NCBI GenBank assembly: GCA_019638025.1
Contig: JAHBUO010000020.1
Span: 1-33,418, forward strand
Source: Ignavibacteriaceae bacterium
GTDB taxonomy: Bacteria; Bacteroidota; Ignavibacteria; Ignavibacteriales; Ignavibacteriaceae
Length of the DNA: 33,418 bases
Reading direction: 5' to 3'
Part shown: positions 7,377-14,895 of the stretch, piece after piece
How the letters are laid out: each line of letters starts with the position of its first letter
Numbering within the stretch: position 1 is the stretch's first letter
Made by a program: the position numbers and the translations under genes
The notes under the pieces: model-generated
Told to the model about the DNA's origin: nothing
The model's input: the letters and a program-made list of their open reading frames with translations, nothing else
The model's database searches: none

Positions 7377-8363
7377 GTGTTGCCATTTCCAGAATATCTA
7401 AAATCATTAAAAAATAATGAGTTATTTCGCACTGAGAGTAGGTACAAACTATTTCTCAAGTTGCTGATAACTTTTGCACTATTTTCGTATTTATACTTCT
7501 CATTGGATTTTTCAATGCTTGTCGGAGTTATAATAGGAGCAGACAAACTGTTACTATTTTTTGCCGCAATTTTAGTAATCCAGAATATTTCTCTTCAATT
7601 CATTAAATGGAGACGGATATGTAAATTACTTTTAGATGAATCCGATAGTTCACTTTTATTATCATCTCTATTTTATGGTTTTTCTACCGGAGTCTTTACC
7701 CCAGCTCGTATTGGTGAATATTTTGGTAGAGGAGTAGCATTCCGAAAACACGCAATATTGGATGTTACTTTTGCAACAATGTTCGATAAAGGGTTTAATT
7801 TTATTGTTCTTGTAACGGGTGGGGGAATAGGATTTCTCATATTTGTGATAGAGAAACAAATTCTAAATTTGAGCACGATACTTTTTATCACGTTGGGCAT
7901 CATAGCAACATTTTTGGTCGGATATTTCATTGTAAAGTACAGCCTATCCAAAAGATTAAATTCTTTAATCATTAAATACGATTCCAAATTACAGTTAATT
8001 ACAAAAATATTTTTGATCATCAAAGAGGATAAAGCAAACACACTTTTCTTACTCACATTAACAATATTATATTATCTAACATTTCATTTTCAGTTTGCGT
8101 TGCTATTAGTCTCATTAGATTCTTCGTTGAGTATACTTAATGGATTTTGGATTGCCTCAATTATATTTTTTGTAAAAACTCTAATCCCATCAATTACGAT
8201 CGGTGAGTTGGGTGTTAGAGAAGCAGTCTCAATGTATATTGTTACTTATTTTGCGATTCAGCCTGAGTTAGGATTTAACACATCGTTTATACTTTATTTT
8301 ATAAATATTATATGCCCTGCATTAATAGGTTTAATTTTTGTTTATAGGACAAAAAATGATTGA
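7377..8363 (+). CDS. Flippase-like / lysylphosphatidylglycerol-synthase-type transmembrane protein (UPF0104 family)
   Basis: An integral membrane protein of about 328 residues with roughly eight hydrophobic segments. The family signature FSTGVFTPARIGEYFGRGVAF lies near residue 100-120, and IGELGVREAV near 280. Proteins of this family (PF03706, relatives of the MprF N-terminal domain and AglD) are thought to move lipids or lipid-linked sugars across the inner membrane. No ATG exists before residue 47; adjacent TTG (7374), GTG (7377) and TTG (7380) codons are possible starts, and an in-frame stop lies at 7344. It is the first gene of a tightly coupled run: its stop overlaps the next gene by eight bases. 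A role in exporting the product of the downstream glycosyltransferases is inference from context. Confidence 0.82.
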   Translation: MLPFPEYLKSLKNNELFRTESRYKLFLKLLITFALFSYLYFSLDFSMLVGVIIGADKLLLFFAAILVIQNISLQFIKWRRICKLLLDESDSSLLLSSLFYGFSTGVFTPARIGEYFGRGVAFRKHAILDVTFATMFDKGFNFIVLVTGGGIGFLIFVIEKQILNLSTILFITLGIIATFLVGYFIVKYSLSKRLNSLIIKYDSKLQLITKIFLIIKEDKANTLFLLTLTILYYLTFHFQFALLLVSLDSSLSILNGFWIASIIFFVKTLIPSITIGELGVREAVSMYIVTYFAIQPELGFNTSFILYFINIICPALIGLIFVYRTKND

Positions 8364-9492
8364 TTCAATTATGCTAATTATTTTTTTGGGCCTATTGTTC
8401 AATTATCTTTTTTTCTTGTGGAAAGTAAGAGCCGGATTAGAAAAAGTTACGAAACAAAAAAGTAAATCATCAAAAACTCCATCAGTTTCTGTGATAATTC
8501 CATTTAGAAATGAAGCTGATAACATTCTGAAAAATTTAATGAGTTTGGAAAGTCAAACATATCCACTTCATAAATTTGAAATTATTTATGTTGATGATGA
8601 TTCAACTGATAATTCTTTCGAGTTGATTAATGAAGCATCAACTAAGCTAAACATAAAAGTATTAAGAATTCCGGAAGGATTTTCCCCGTCATCAAGAAAA
8701 AAAAGAGCTATAAGATATGGTATTGAACACGCTGAAGGTGAAATCATAGTTGGCACAGATGCAGATTGTTTTTATACGCCCAATTGGATTTCAGAGATTA
8801 TTTCAAGCTACGATGAGCAAACCGGATTTGTTTCTGCTCCGGTTAGATTTACATCAAATAATAATTTTTTTGAAAACTTACAACAATTAGAATTTTCCGG
8901 ATTAGTTTTAACCGGCGGGGGATTAATCGGGAGTAACTACCCAATTATATGCAATGCAGCAAATATTTCATACCGACGTGCGGCATTTAATCAAGTCCTC
9001 GGTTTTGAGGATAACTTAGACTTATCCTCCGGTGATGATGAATTTTTGATGCAAAAGATTTTTCGTGAAACTGATTGGACTGTTAAATTTTGTTTTTCAA
9101 AAGATGCAGTTGTTACTACAAGTCCAAATAAATCATTAACTCAGTTTTATAATCAACGTAAACGATGGGCGAGCAAAGGATTTTTTTATAAGAATAAACT
9201 GCTAATATTCAAGCTAATTTTAATCTTCTTATTTTATTTGAGTTTAATATCTCAGCCGTTATTAGGAATATTTTATGATTCCATTTTTCTCTTATCATTT
9301 CTCACTGCGGTTATTGCAAAAATGTATTTTGAGTTCATGATACTGAATTTTGGAGTTCCTTTTTTGATAGATAAAATTAATTTATTTGACTTTTTAATTG
9401 CTGAGTTATTGCATCCGTTTTATATAATTATTTCCGGTGTTTCCGGAGTACGAGGGAATTTTACCTGGAAAGAGCGTAAAATCAAACGATGA
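8356..9492 (+). CDS. Membrane glycosyltransferase family 2 (first copy)
   Basis: A 378-residue processive-type GT2 protein. An N-terminal membrane anchor (about 1-22) is followed by a GT-A domain starting VSVIIPFRNEADNI, with Asp80-Asp82 (VDDDSTDNS), Asp135 and Asp137 (GTDADC, the metal/nucleotide-sugar-binding DxD) and Q267RKRW271 (QxxRW acceptor motif). Two or more C-terminal membrane helices complete the fold. This architecture is shared with hyaluronan, chitin and cellulose synthase relatives and with single-sugar lipid glycosyltransferases. The ATG at 8356 was chosen over a TTG 18 bases upstream. The start overlaps the previous stop, and the gene ends in ATGA shared with the deacetylase gene. 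The sugar donor and acceptor are not readable. Confidence 0.88.
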   Translation: MIDSIMLIIFLGLLFNYLFFLWKVRAGLEKVTKQKSKSSKTPSVSVIIPFRNEADNILKNLMSLESQTYPLHKFEIIYVDDDSTDNSFELINEASTKLNIKVLRIPEGFSPSSRKKRAIRYGIEHAEGEIIVGTDADCFYTPNWISEIISSYDEQTGFVSAPVRFTSNNNFFENLQQLEFSGLVLTGGGLIGSNYPIICNAANISYRRAAFNQVLGFEDNLDLSSGDDEFLMQKIFRETDWTVKFCFSKDAVVTTSPNKSLTQFYNQRKRWASKGFFYKNKLLIFKLILIFLFYLSLISQPLLGIFYDSIFLLSFLTAVIAKMYFEFMILNFGVPFLIDKINLFDFLIAELLHPFYIIISGVSGVRGNFTWKERKIKR

Positions 9493-10127
9493 TTTTAAAA
9501 CCATTTTATGACCCTCCATCTTTGATAAAACTAATGTTTAAGAATTTTATTTGGAATTCTTCTTCAGAAAAAATAGTTTTAACTTTTGATGACGGTCCAA
9601 ACCCCGATACAACTGAAATAATTCTAAAAAATTTGGAAATGCATAAAATTAAAAGCATTTTCTTCTGTGTCGGAAACAATATAGACAAATATGAATCACT
9701 TACTAACGAGATTTTATCAGAAGGACATGAAATCGGGAATCACATGTGGAATCATTCAGTGATTACAAAAATTGATTGGAATTCCGTCGAGGAAGAAATC
9801 AATAAAACGAATTCCTTGTTGCAAAATAAATTTGGTTATAATTGTTTTTATTTTAGACCGCCACACGGAAGATTTAATCTTAAGTTTTATAGAGAGTATT
9901 CAAGAAAGACAAGAGTTGTGATGTGGTCACTTCTAACTTTCGACTACAAAAATGATCTTAATCTTGTTAAATTTAGTGTTCAAAAATATATTCGAAATAA
10001 TTCAATAGTAGTAATGCACGATAGTATAAAGTCAAAAAGTATCATAACTGATAGTATCAATTATTTGGTTGAACAAGTAACGAAAAATAATTTTTCTTTT
10101 GGAGTACCTAAATCTTGTTTGAGATAA
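9489..10127 (+). CDS. Polysaccharide deacetylase, NodB homology domain
   Basis: A 212-residue carbohydrate esterase 4-type enzyme that removes N- or O-acetyl groups from sugar chains. Visible catalytic elements: TFDDGP with Asp34 (base) and Asp35 (metal ligand), GNHMWNH with the zinc ligands His85 and His89, R123PPHG (motif 3; His replaces the usual Tyr of RPPYG) and VVMHDS with His177. There is no signal peptide or membrane segment, so it is probably cytoplasmic or acts on a membrane-bound intermediate handed over by neighbouring enzymes. It overlaps the first GT2 by ATGA and the second GT2 by 13 bases, arguing for one pathway. Confidence 0.92.
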   Translation: MILKPFYDPPSLIKLMFKNFIWNSSSEKIVLTFDDGPNPDTTEIILKNLEMHKIKSIFFCVGNNIDKYESLTNEILSEGHEIGNHMWNHSVITKIDWNSVEEEINKTNSLLQNKFGYNCFYFRPPHGRFNLKFYREYSRKTRVVMWSLLTFDYKNDLNLVKFSVQKYIRNNSIVVMHDSIKSKSIITDSINYLVEQVTKNNFSFGVPKSCLR

Positions 10128-11206
10128 TTTTTACAATTGTAATAGTTGTGTATGCAATACAATCAATAATTTTTGTATTGGGAGTTCAAAAAGAATATCC
10201 CAAAATTAAAGAGGACGAACTAACCTCGATTACTGTGATTGTTGCTTGCCGAAATGAAGAGAAGAATATACTTCGTTGTCTTACCGCATTAGATGAACTG
10301 GAATATCCAAAAGATAAATTAGAAATTATAATCGTTGATGATAATTCAACCGATCAAACCGGTGCCATTATTGATGAATTCATTGTGGGAAAACCTAAGT
10401 TTAATAAAATTGTAACATGTAAAGAGATTGAAAATCTAAGGGGAAAAACAAATGCGTTGGCAAATGGCCTTGAGATTGCAAAAGGTGAAATTATTCTAAC
10501 TACAGATGCTGATTGTGCTGTTTCTAAAACTTGGGCAAAAACGATTGCATCATACTATACCGAAAATGTTGCGGTAGTAAATGGTTTTACACCACAAGAA
10601 AATCAGGATCATTTCTCGGGAATGCAAAACTTAGATTTTTTATACTTACTTACTGTTTCAGCGGGAACAATCAACTTTAACACTCCATTAAGTTGTATGG
10701 GAAATAATATGTCATACCGCAAATCAGTGTATGATGAGGTCGGGGGATATCAAAATCTACCCTTTAGTGTTACCGAAGATTTTAATCTGTTGATGGCAAT
10801 TCATTCATTGAAAAAGTACAAAATTATTTATCCACTTGACAAAGAGAGTAGTGTAGTTTCAAAACCGTGTACAAAAATATCAGAATTGTATCATCAGAAA
10901 AAAAGATGGGCTGTGGGAGGGTTAAAAGCTCCGTTAATGGGCTTCCTAGTTGTTGCGACCGGCTTCATTACTCACTTGATGATTATACTTTCTTTCTTTT
11001 TCTTATCATCAACAACAATCGTGTTAACTTTTTTTAAAATTTTGATTGATTATCTCCTACTTCTTCACGTCTCCCAAAAGTTGGAAAATCAAAAATCGAT
11101 GAAGTACTTTCTAACTTTTGAATTTTATTATTTGATATATGTAGCTTTACTTCCTTTTGCGGTTTTGTTCAATCAAAATGTACATTGGAAGGGGAGAAAA
11201 TATTAA
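10115..11206 (+). CDS. Membrane glycosyltransferase family 2 (second copy)
   Basis: A 363-residue GT2 enzyme with the same plan as the gene two positions upstream: N-terminal membrane anchor, ITVIVACRNEEKNI, Asp75/Asp76 (VDDNSTDQT), Asp131 and Asp133 (TTDADC), Q261KKRW265, then several C-terminal membrane helices. The two are paralogues in architecture but clearly divergent in sequence, suggesting two different sugar additions. The start is TTG at 10115 inside the deacetylase gene; it gives MFEIIF directly before the membrane anchor, and no ATG precedes the GT domain. Its stop (TAA) shares a base with the ATG of the radical SAM gene. Confidence 0.86.
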   Translation: MFEIIFTIVIVVYAIQSIIFVLGVQKEYPKIKEDELTSITVIVACRNEEKNILRCLTALDELEYPKDKLEIIIVDDNSTDQTGAIIDEFIVGKPKFNKIVTCKEIENLRGKTNALANGLEIAKGEIILTTDADCAVSKTWAKTIASYYTENVAVVNGFTPQENQDHFSGMQNLDFLYLLTVSAGTINFNTPLSCMGNNMSYRKSVYDEVGGYQNLPFSVTEDFNLLMAIHSLKKYKIIYPLDKESSVVSKPCTKISELYHQKKRWAVGGLKAPLMGFLVVATGFITHLMIILSFFFLSSTTIVLTFFKILIDYLLLLHVSQKLENQKSMKYFLTFEFYYLIYVALLPFAVLFNQNVHWKGRKY

Positions 11207-12192
11207 TGCTTCTCCTATGTAATTATTATGTTACTTATCGATGCAATGCATATTGCGACTTTTGCCATTTTGGTGACCATGAACAGTTTAAGGGAACAAA
11301 GTTAGCTGAACTTCAGGATTTTTATTCAAATGTTGAACAGATGGCTAAACTGGGAGTTAAGTTTATTGATTTAACCGGAGGTGAGCCATTACTTCACAAA
11401 AATATTGTTGAAATGGTGGAGTTTGCAAAATCGAAAAAAATGCAAACAAGCATCACAACGAATGGTCTCCTTTATCATAAATTTGCCGAGAGACTATCAG
11501 GTAAAGTTGATTTATTACATTTTTCACTCGATTCCCCATACGAAGATGTGCATAACAAAATTCGCGGAGTAAATTGTTATTCTTCAGTAATGAAGGGTAT
11601 TAAACTTGCAAAAGATTTAGGCGAATATCCTGACATACTATTTACTGTTACAAATGATTCTTACAAATCACTCCCCCAGATGCACGAAATTGCGTTGGAG
11701 TATGAGTTGATGTTGATTGTAAATCCGGTTTTCAGTTACTTCGGTAACCCCGGATTATCGGAAGAAGCAATAAACTACATAGAGTCATTTATCAAAGGTA
11801 AACCTAAAATCTACTTAAATGATGCATATTTACAGTTGAGAAAAGATGGTGGAAATCATACTTCTAAACCTCTTTGTAAAGCAGTTAGTAGAGTTATAGT
11901 AATCTCACCGGATAATGAAATAATACTTCCTTGCTATCACTTTGGAAATGAGAAAATACTAATTGACAAACCAATCGAGGAAATACGAAAATCTAAACGC
12001 CTTCAAGATATAATGAAGATGGAAGGTCGATTTGACTTTTGCGAAGGATGCACCGTTAATTGTTATTTTGAGCCTTCGTTTGCATTTCCAACAAACAAAT
12101 ATGGCTTGATTAGCCTTCCATCGAAATTAAAGTATAGCTATAACAAATTAATTAAACAAAAACTCTTTTCACGAATCAAAGCTGTGGGTTAA
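11206..12192 (+). CDS. Radical SAM protein with SPASM-like C-terminal cysteines
   Basis: A 328-residue MoaA/PqqE-like radical SAM enzyme. Cys13, Cys17 and Cys20 form the CxxxCxxC cluster motif (RCNAYCDFCHFG), and DLTGGEPLLH is the SAM-binding GGEP motif. Further cysteines at 224, 243, 279, 282 and 286 (FCEGCTVNC) resemble a SPASM/twitch auxiliary-cluster domain. The ATG at 11206 overlaps the previous stop (TAATG) and is preceded by a purine-rich GGAAGGGGAG about ten bases upstream; a TTG at 11185 is the alternative. SPASM proteins often modify peptides, but no precursor peptide is visible here. Coupling to glycosyltransferases suggests a sugar, lipid or envelope substrate instead. The substrate is unknown. 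Confidence 0.85.
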   Translation: MLLLCNYYVTYRCNAYCDFCHFGDHEQFKGTKLAELQDFYSNVEQMAKLGVKFIDLTGGEPLLHKNIVEMVEFAKSKKMQTSITTNGLLYHKFAERLSGKVDLLHFSLDSPYEDVHNKIRGVNCYSSVMKGIKLAKDLGEYPDILFTVTNDSYKSLPQMHEIALEYELMLIVNPVFSYFGNPGLSEEAINYIESFIKGKPKIYLNDAYLQLRKDGGNHTSKPLCKAVSRVIVISPDNEIILPCYHFGNEKILIDKPIEEIRKSKRLQDIMKMEGRFDFCEGCTVNCYFEPSFAFPTNKYGLISLPSKLKYSYNKLIKQKLFSRIKAVG

Positions 12193-12200
12193 TAAAATAA

Positions 12201-13016
12201 ATGAAGTTCTTGATATTCTTAATACTTGCTACTTTTACACTAAATTCACAATCAATTGAATATTTCCCGAACAATTTAAATGTTCAACCATTTAGCGCGA
12301 ATTTTTTAGAACCTAAGGTCGGTTTTTTATTTCAAACCGGTAAAAATGAACTTCGACTTGATATAGGTAACTCAAGAGATATTATACATTATTCCGGTAA
12401 GAATTATTCAAGCTCGTTTGGAGTAGATTTTTTTACTTTTACTAAGCTGAGTGGTGAAGGTGAATTTCACTTTCCGGTAAATGCAATCGATTATTTATTT
12501 GGAGTTAATCTGAGTTATAAGAGTTTTTCTGAAAATACTTCATATGGCTTTCGATTTAGATTGAGCCATATCAGTGCGCATTTTGTTGATGGTCATTACG
12601 ATAATCCAACTGCAATGTGGAAAAACGGTCGTTATCCACGAGTTTATAGCAGAGAGTTTATCGAAGTATTTCCATATATTGAATCAGAATATTTTAGAAG
12701 TTACATCGGTTATACTTATCTTTTCCATGTAGTTCCAAAAGATCTTGGTAGGCATATTTTTCAATTTGGGACAGAATATTATCTCAACGATTTTAAATTT
12801 CTAAATGTAACTCCTTTTGTTGCTTATGATTTAAAATTAGCCAAAATAAATGTTTTTGAAGGTACCAACTCTATTAATGCAGGACTCAAATTCGGTAAAC
12901 ATGATGGAGCTGGATTTAGTTTAATGTTAAATTATTATAGCGGAAGAAGTGTTCACGGCGAATATTTTGATTATTATGACAAGTACACATCAGTATCATT
13001 TAACTTTGATTTATAA
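12201..13016 (+). CDS. Outer-membrane beta-barrel-like protein, reminiscent of DUF1207
   Basis: A 271-residue exported protein. The N-terminal signal peptide (MKFLIFLILATFTLNSQS) is followed by alternating hydrophobic/polar strands rich in Tyr, Phe and Gly, and the chain ends in an aromatic/hydrophobic strand (SVSFNFDL), as outer-membrane barrels do. The segment FRLSHISAHFVDGHYDN recalls the DUF1207 family, but this is memory-based and untested. It begins eight bases after the radical SAM stop and two bases before the protease gene, so it probably belongs to the same transcript. Function unknown. Confidence 0.65.
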   Translation: MKFLIFLILATFTLNSQSIEYFPNNLNVQPFSANFLEPKVGFLFQTGKNELRLDIGNSRDIIHYSGKNYSSSFGVDFFTFTKLSGEGEFHFPVNAIDYLFGVNLSYKSFSENTSYGFRFRLSHISAHFVDGHYDNPTAMWKNGRYPRVYSREFIEVFPYIESEYFRSYIGYTYLFHVVPKDLGRHIFQFGTEYYLNDFKFLNVTPFVAYDLKLAKINVFEGTNSINAGLKFGKHDGAGFSLMLNYYSGRSVHGEYFDYYDKYTSVSFNFDL

Positions 13017-13018
13017 AG

Positions 13019-14032
13019 ATGAGCGAGAATTATAACGATCCATTTTTCTCGCAAGATCAGAAAAATTTTGAATCATCTGAAATAAAAGAAAGGCAAAAGA
13101 TTTTTATCCCGATTTTGCTGTTTGTTGTTACATTTATCACAACAACAATTGCAGGGGCTGAGTGGATAAGAGGTTTCGGAAATCAATTTGAATTGAGTGA
13201 ACTGGTGATGGGTTTGCCATATTCTTTATCTATACTTTTCATTTTGGCTGTTCACGAATTTGGTCATTATTTTGCATCCAAATACCATAAAGTGAAAGTG
13301 ACATTACCACATTTTATCCCATTCCCATCGCTTGAGGGATTTTTAAATTTTGGGACGATGGGAGCAGTCATTCGAACCAAAGAAGCAATTAAAAACAGAA
13401 AAGCTTTATTTGATATCGGAGTCTCAGGACCAATTGCAGGATTTCTAGCAAGTGTTATTATTTTAATTTATGGATTTTCGAATTTGCCGCCTCAAGAATA
13501 TATACTTGCAATTCATCCTGATTATTTTACCCCTCAATATGGAAAAGGGGGGCTTCATTTAGAATTTGGGACTTCACTTTTGTACTACTTATTCAGTATA
13601 ACTTTTCCGGCTGCTACAGATTTTGTACCCCCCATGAATGAAATGTATCATTATCCATTTCTTTGTGTTGGTTGGTTTGGTTTATTTGTTACTGCTATGA
13701 ATTTAATACCGGTTGGTCAATTGGATGGTGGACATATAACTTACGCTATGTTCGGAGAGAAATCACAGGTGCATGTTGCATCAATTTCGATGATAGTGTT
13801 GTTTGTCTTGGGAGTTGGCGGAATTTTAACTACATTTTTTGAAAGTCCGATTGAATTTGGTTGGAGCGGCTGGTTATTCTGGTCTCTGATACTTTACTTT
13901 TTTATAAAAGTAAAACATCCTCCGGTTTATGATGATTCTCCGATTGATACAAAACGCAAAGTTGCCGGATATTTTAGTTATTTCATTTTTGTTGTTTCAT
14001 TTTCGCCTTCACCGTTTATAATAACATTTTAA
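13019..14032 (+). CDS. M50-family (site-2) intramembrane metalloprotease
   Basis: A 337-residue multi-spanning zinc protease. H79EFGH83 supplies two zinc ligands and the catalytic Glu; GQLDGGH with Asp236 is the third-ligand motif in a later helix. There is no PDZ domain. The long HEFGHY...LPHFIPFP segment and the NRKALFDIGVSGPIAGF stretch resemble the EGY/plant-chloroplast-like branch of site-2 proteases more than RseP. The N-terminus (about 30 residues) is polar and the remaining chain has about seven hydrophobic segments. Such proteases cleave membrane-anchored anti-sigma factors or signal-peptide remnants; the substrate here is unknown. The gene sits directly after the barrel gene with a two-base gap. 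Confidence 0.9.
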   Translation: MSENYNDPFFSQDQKNFESSEIKERQKIFIPILLFVVTFITTTIAGAEWIRGFGNQFELSELVMGLPYSLSILFILAVHEFGHYFASKYHKVKVTLPHFIPFPSLEGFLNFGTMGAVIRTKEAIKNRKALFDIGVSGPIAGFLASVIILIYGFSNLPPQEYILAIHPDYFTPQYGKGGLHLEFGTSLLYYLFSITFPAATDFVPPMNEMYHYPFLCVGWFGLFVTAMNLIPVGQLDGGHITYAMFGEKSQVHVASISMIVLFVLGVGGILTTFFESPIEFGWSGWLFWSLILYFFIKVKHPPVYDDSPIDTKRKVAGYFSYFIFVVSFSPSPFIITF

Positions 14033-14047
14033 GTAGATATATTTTTG
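14015..14047 (+). promoter_or_regulatory. Candidate Bacteroidota-type promoter for the lipoprotein/secretion block
   Basis: TTTA (14015-14018), a 21-base spacer and a perfect TAnnTTTG box (TATTTTTG, 14040-14047), partly inside the end of the protease gene. Initiation near 14054 would leave about 30 bases before the ATG at 14085, which supports that start over an in-frame TTG at 14052. Confidence 0.42.
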
Positions 14048-14084
14048 CCTTTTGAAGAAACTTGTTCAATCCCATATTAACCAT

Positions 14085-14894
14085 ATGAAAATACGAACTT
14101 ACTTGCTGGGGATAGCAATCCTCTTTATAATCAACGGTTGCGAACCGGAATTGACCGGAAAGTTAGATGTATCATCTCAATCCTACTCGGTTAAATCCTT
14201 AACAAAGATTGATAATTATGATTATAATCCTCTTGATTCACTTTTAATAATCTCAGTTGAATTTTCGCGTTCAACAAATATTCAGACAGTTTATTGTAAC
14301 ATAGTCGGACCGGATAATAAAAGACTCAACTCAGCTCCAATTATACTTCTTGACAATGGAAATAATTCAAATGGTGATTTAATTCAGAACGACTTAAAAT
14401 ATTCTGCAAAATTCCCATTCTCTGAATTGTATTTAAATGGAGTTTATTTAGTTGAATATTTTGTTACCGATAGGGGAAATAACACAAAACTTATCGGACA
14501 AGAAAGGTTTGACTACAATAATGGTCAGACAAATCTACCTCCTTCAGTTGAAAATATAATTTTACCAAATGAAGTAACAAGAGGGGTAATGTTTATATTT
14601 TCGGTAGATGCTTCAGACCCGAATGGTTTGAATGATATTGCCTCAGTTTATTTTCAATTAAAAAGACCTGATGGAACTATTGTTGAAGCAGCTCCGGGTT
14701 TTACTAATTTTAGTATGTATGATGATGGCAACCTTGAATTGCGAGGTGATTCAGTTGCGAATGATGGTAGATATTCCTTTAAGAATTCTTTTCTCGAAAC
14801 AACTCAAACCGGGAATTGGGAGTTCAGATTCCAGGCTCGTGATAGAGGTAATAAACTAAGTAATCAAATTACTCAAACAATTCTTGTTCAATAA
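14085..14894 (+). CDS. Lipoprotein with immunoglobulin-like/cadherin-like domains
   Basis: A 269-residue predicted lipoprotein: a signal sequence ends in IINGC with Cys19 as the lipidated residue. The mature part seems to hold two beta-sandwich repeats. Each carries a phrase of the type 'LLDNGNNSNGDLIQNDLKYSAKF' (split here: DNGNNSNGDLIQND around residue 95, DDGNLELRGDSVANDGRYSF around 225), and DPNGLNDIASVYFQL resembles bacterial Ig-like or calcium-binding loops. The following gene begins one base after its stop, so the two are probably coupled. No enzymatic motif is visible; it may be a surface-anchored accessory or partner of the secreted protein next door. Confidence 0.7.
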   Translation: MKIRTYLLGIAILFIINGCEPELTGKLDVSSQSYSVKSLTKIDNYDYNPLDSLLIISVEFSRSTNIQTVYCNIVGPDNKRLNSAPIILLDNGNNSNGDLIQNDLKYSAKFPFSELYLNGVYLVEYFVTDRGNNTKLIGQERFDYNNGQTNLPPSVENIILPNEVTRGVMFIFSVDASDPNGLNDIASVYFQLKRPDGTIVEAAPGFTNFSMYDDGNLELRGDSVANDGRYSFKNSFLETTQTGNWEFRFQARDRGNKLSNQITQTILVQ

Positions 14895-14895
14895 A

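Noticed and set aside
7673..8056. Open frame of 127 codons on the minus strand
   Set aside because: It overlaps the flippase-like gene over its signature motif and looks like an antisense shadow of hydrophobic codons.
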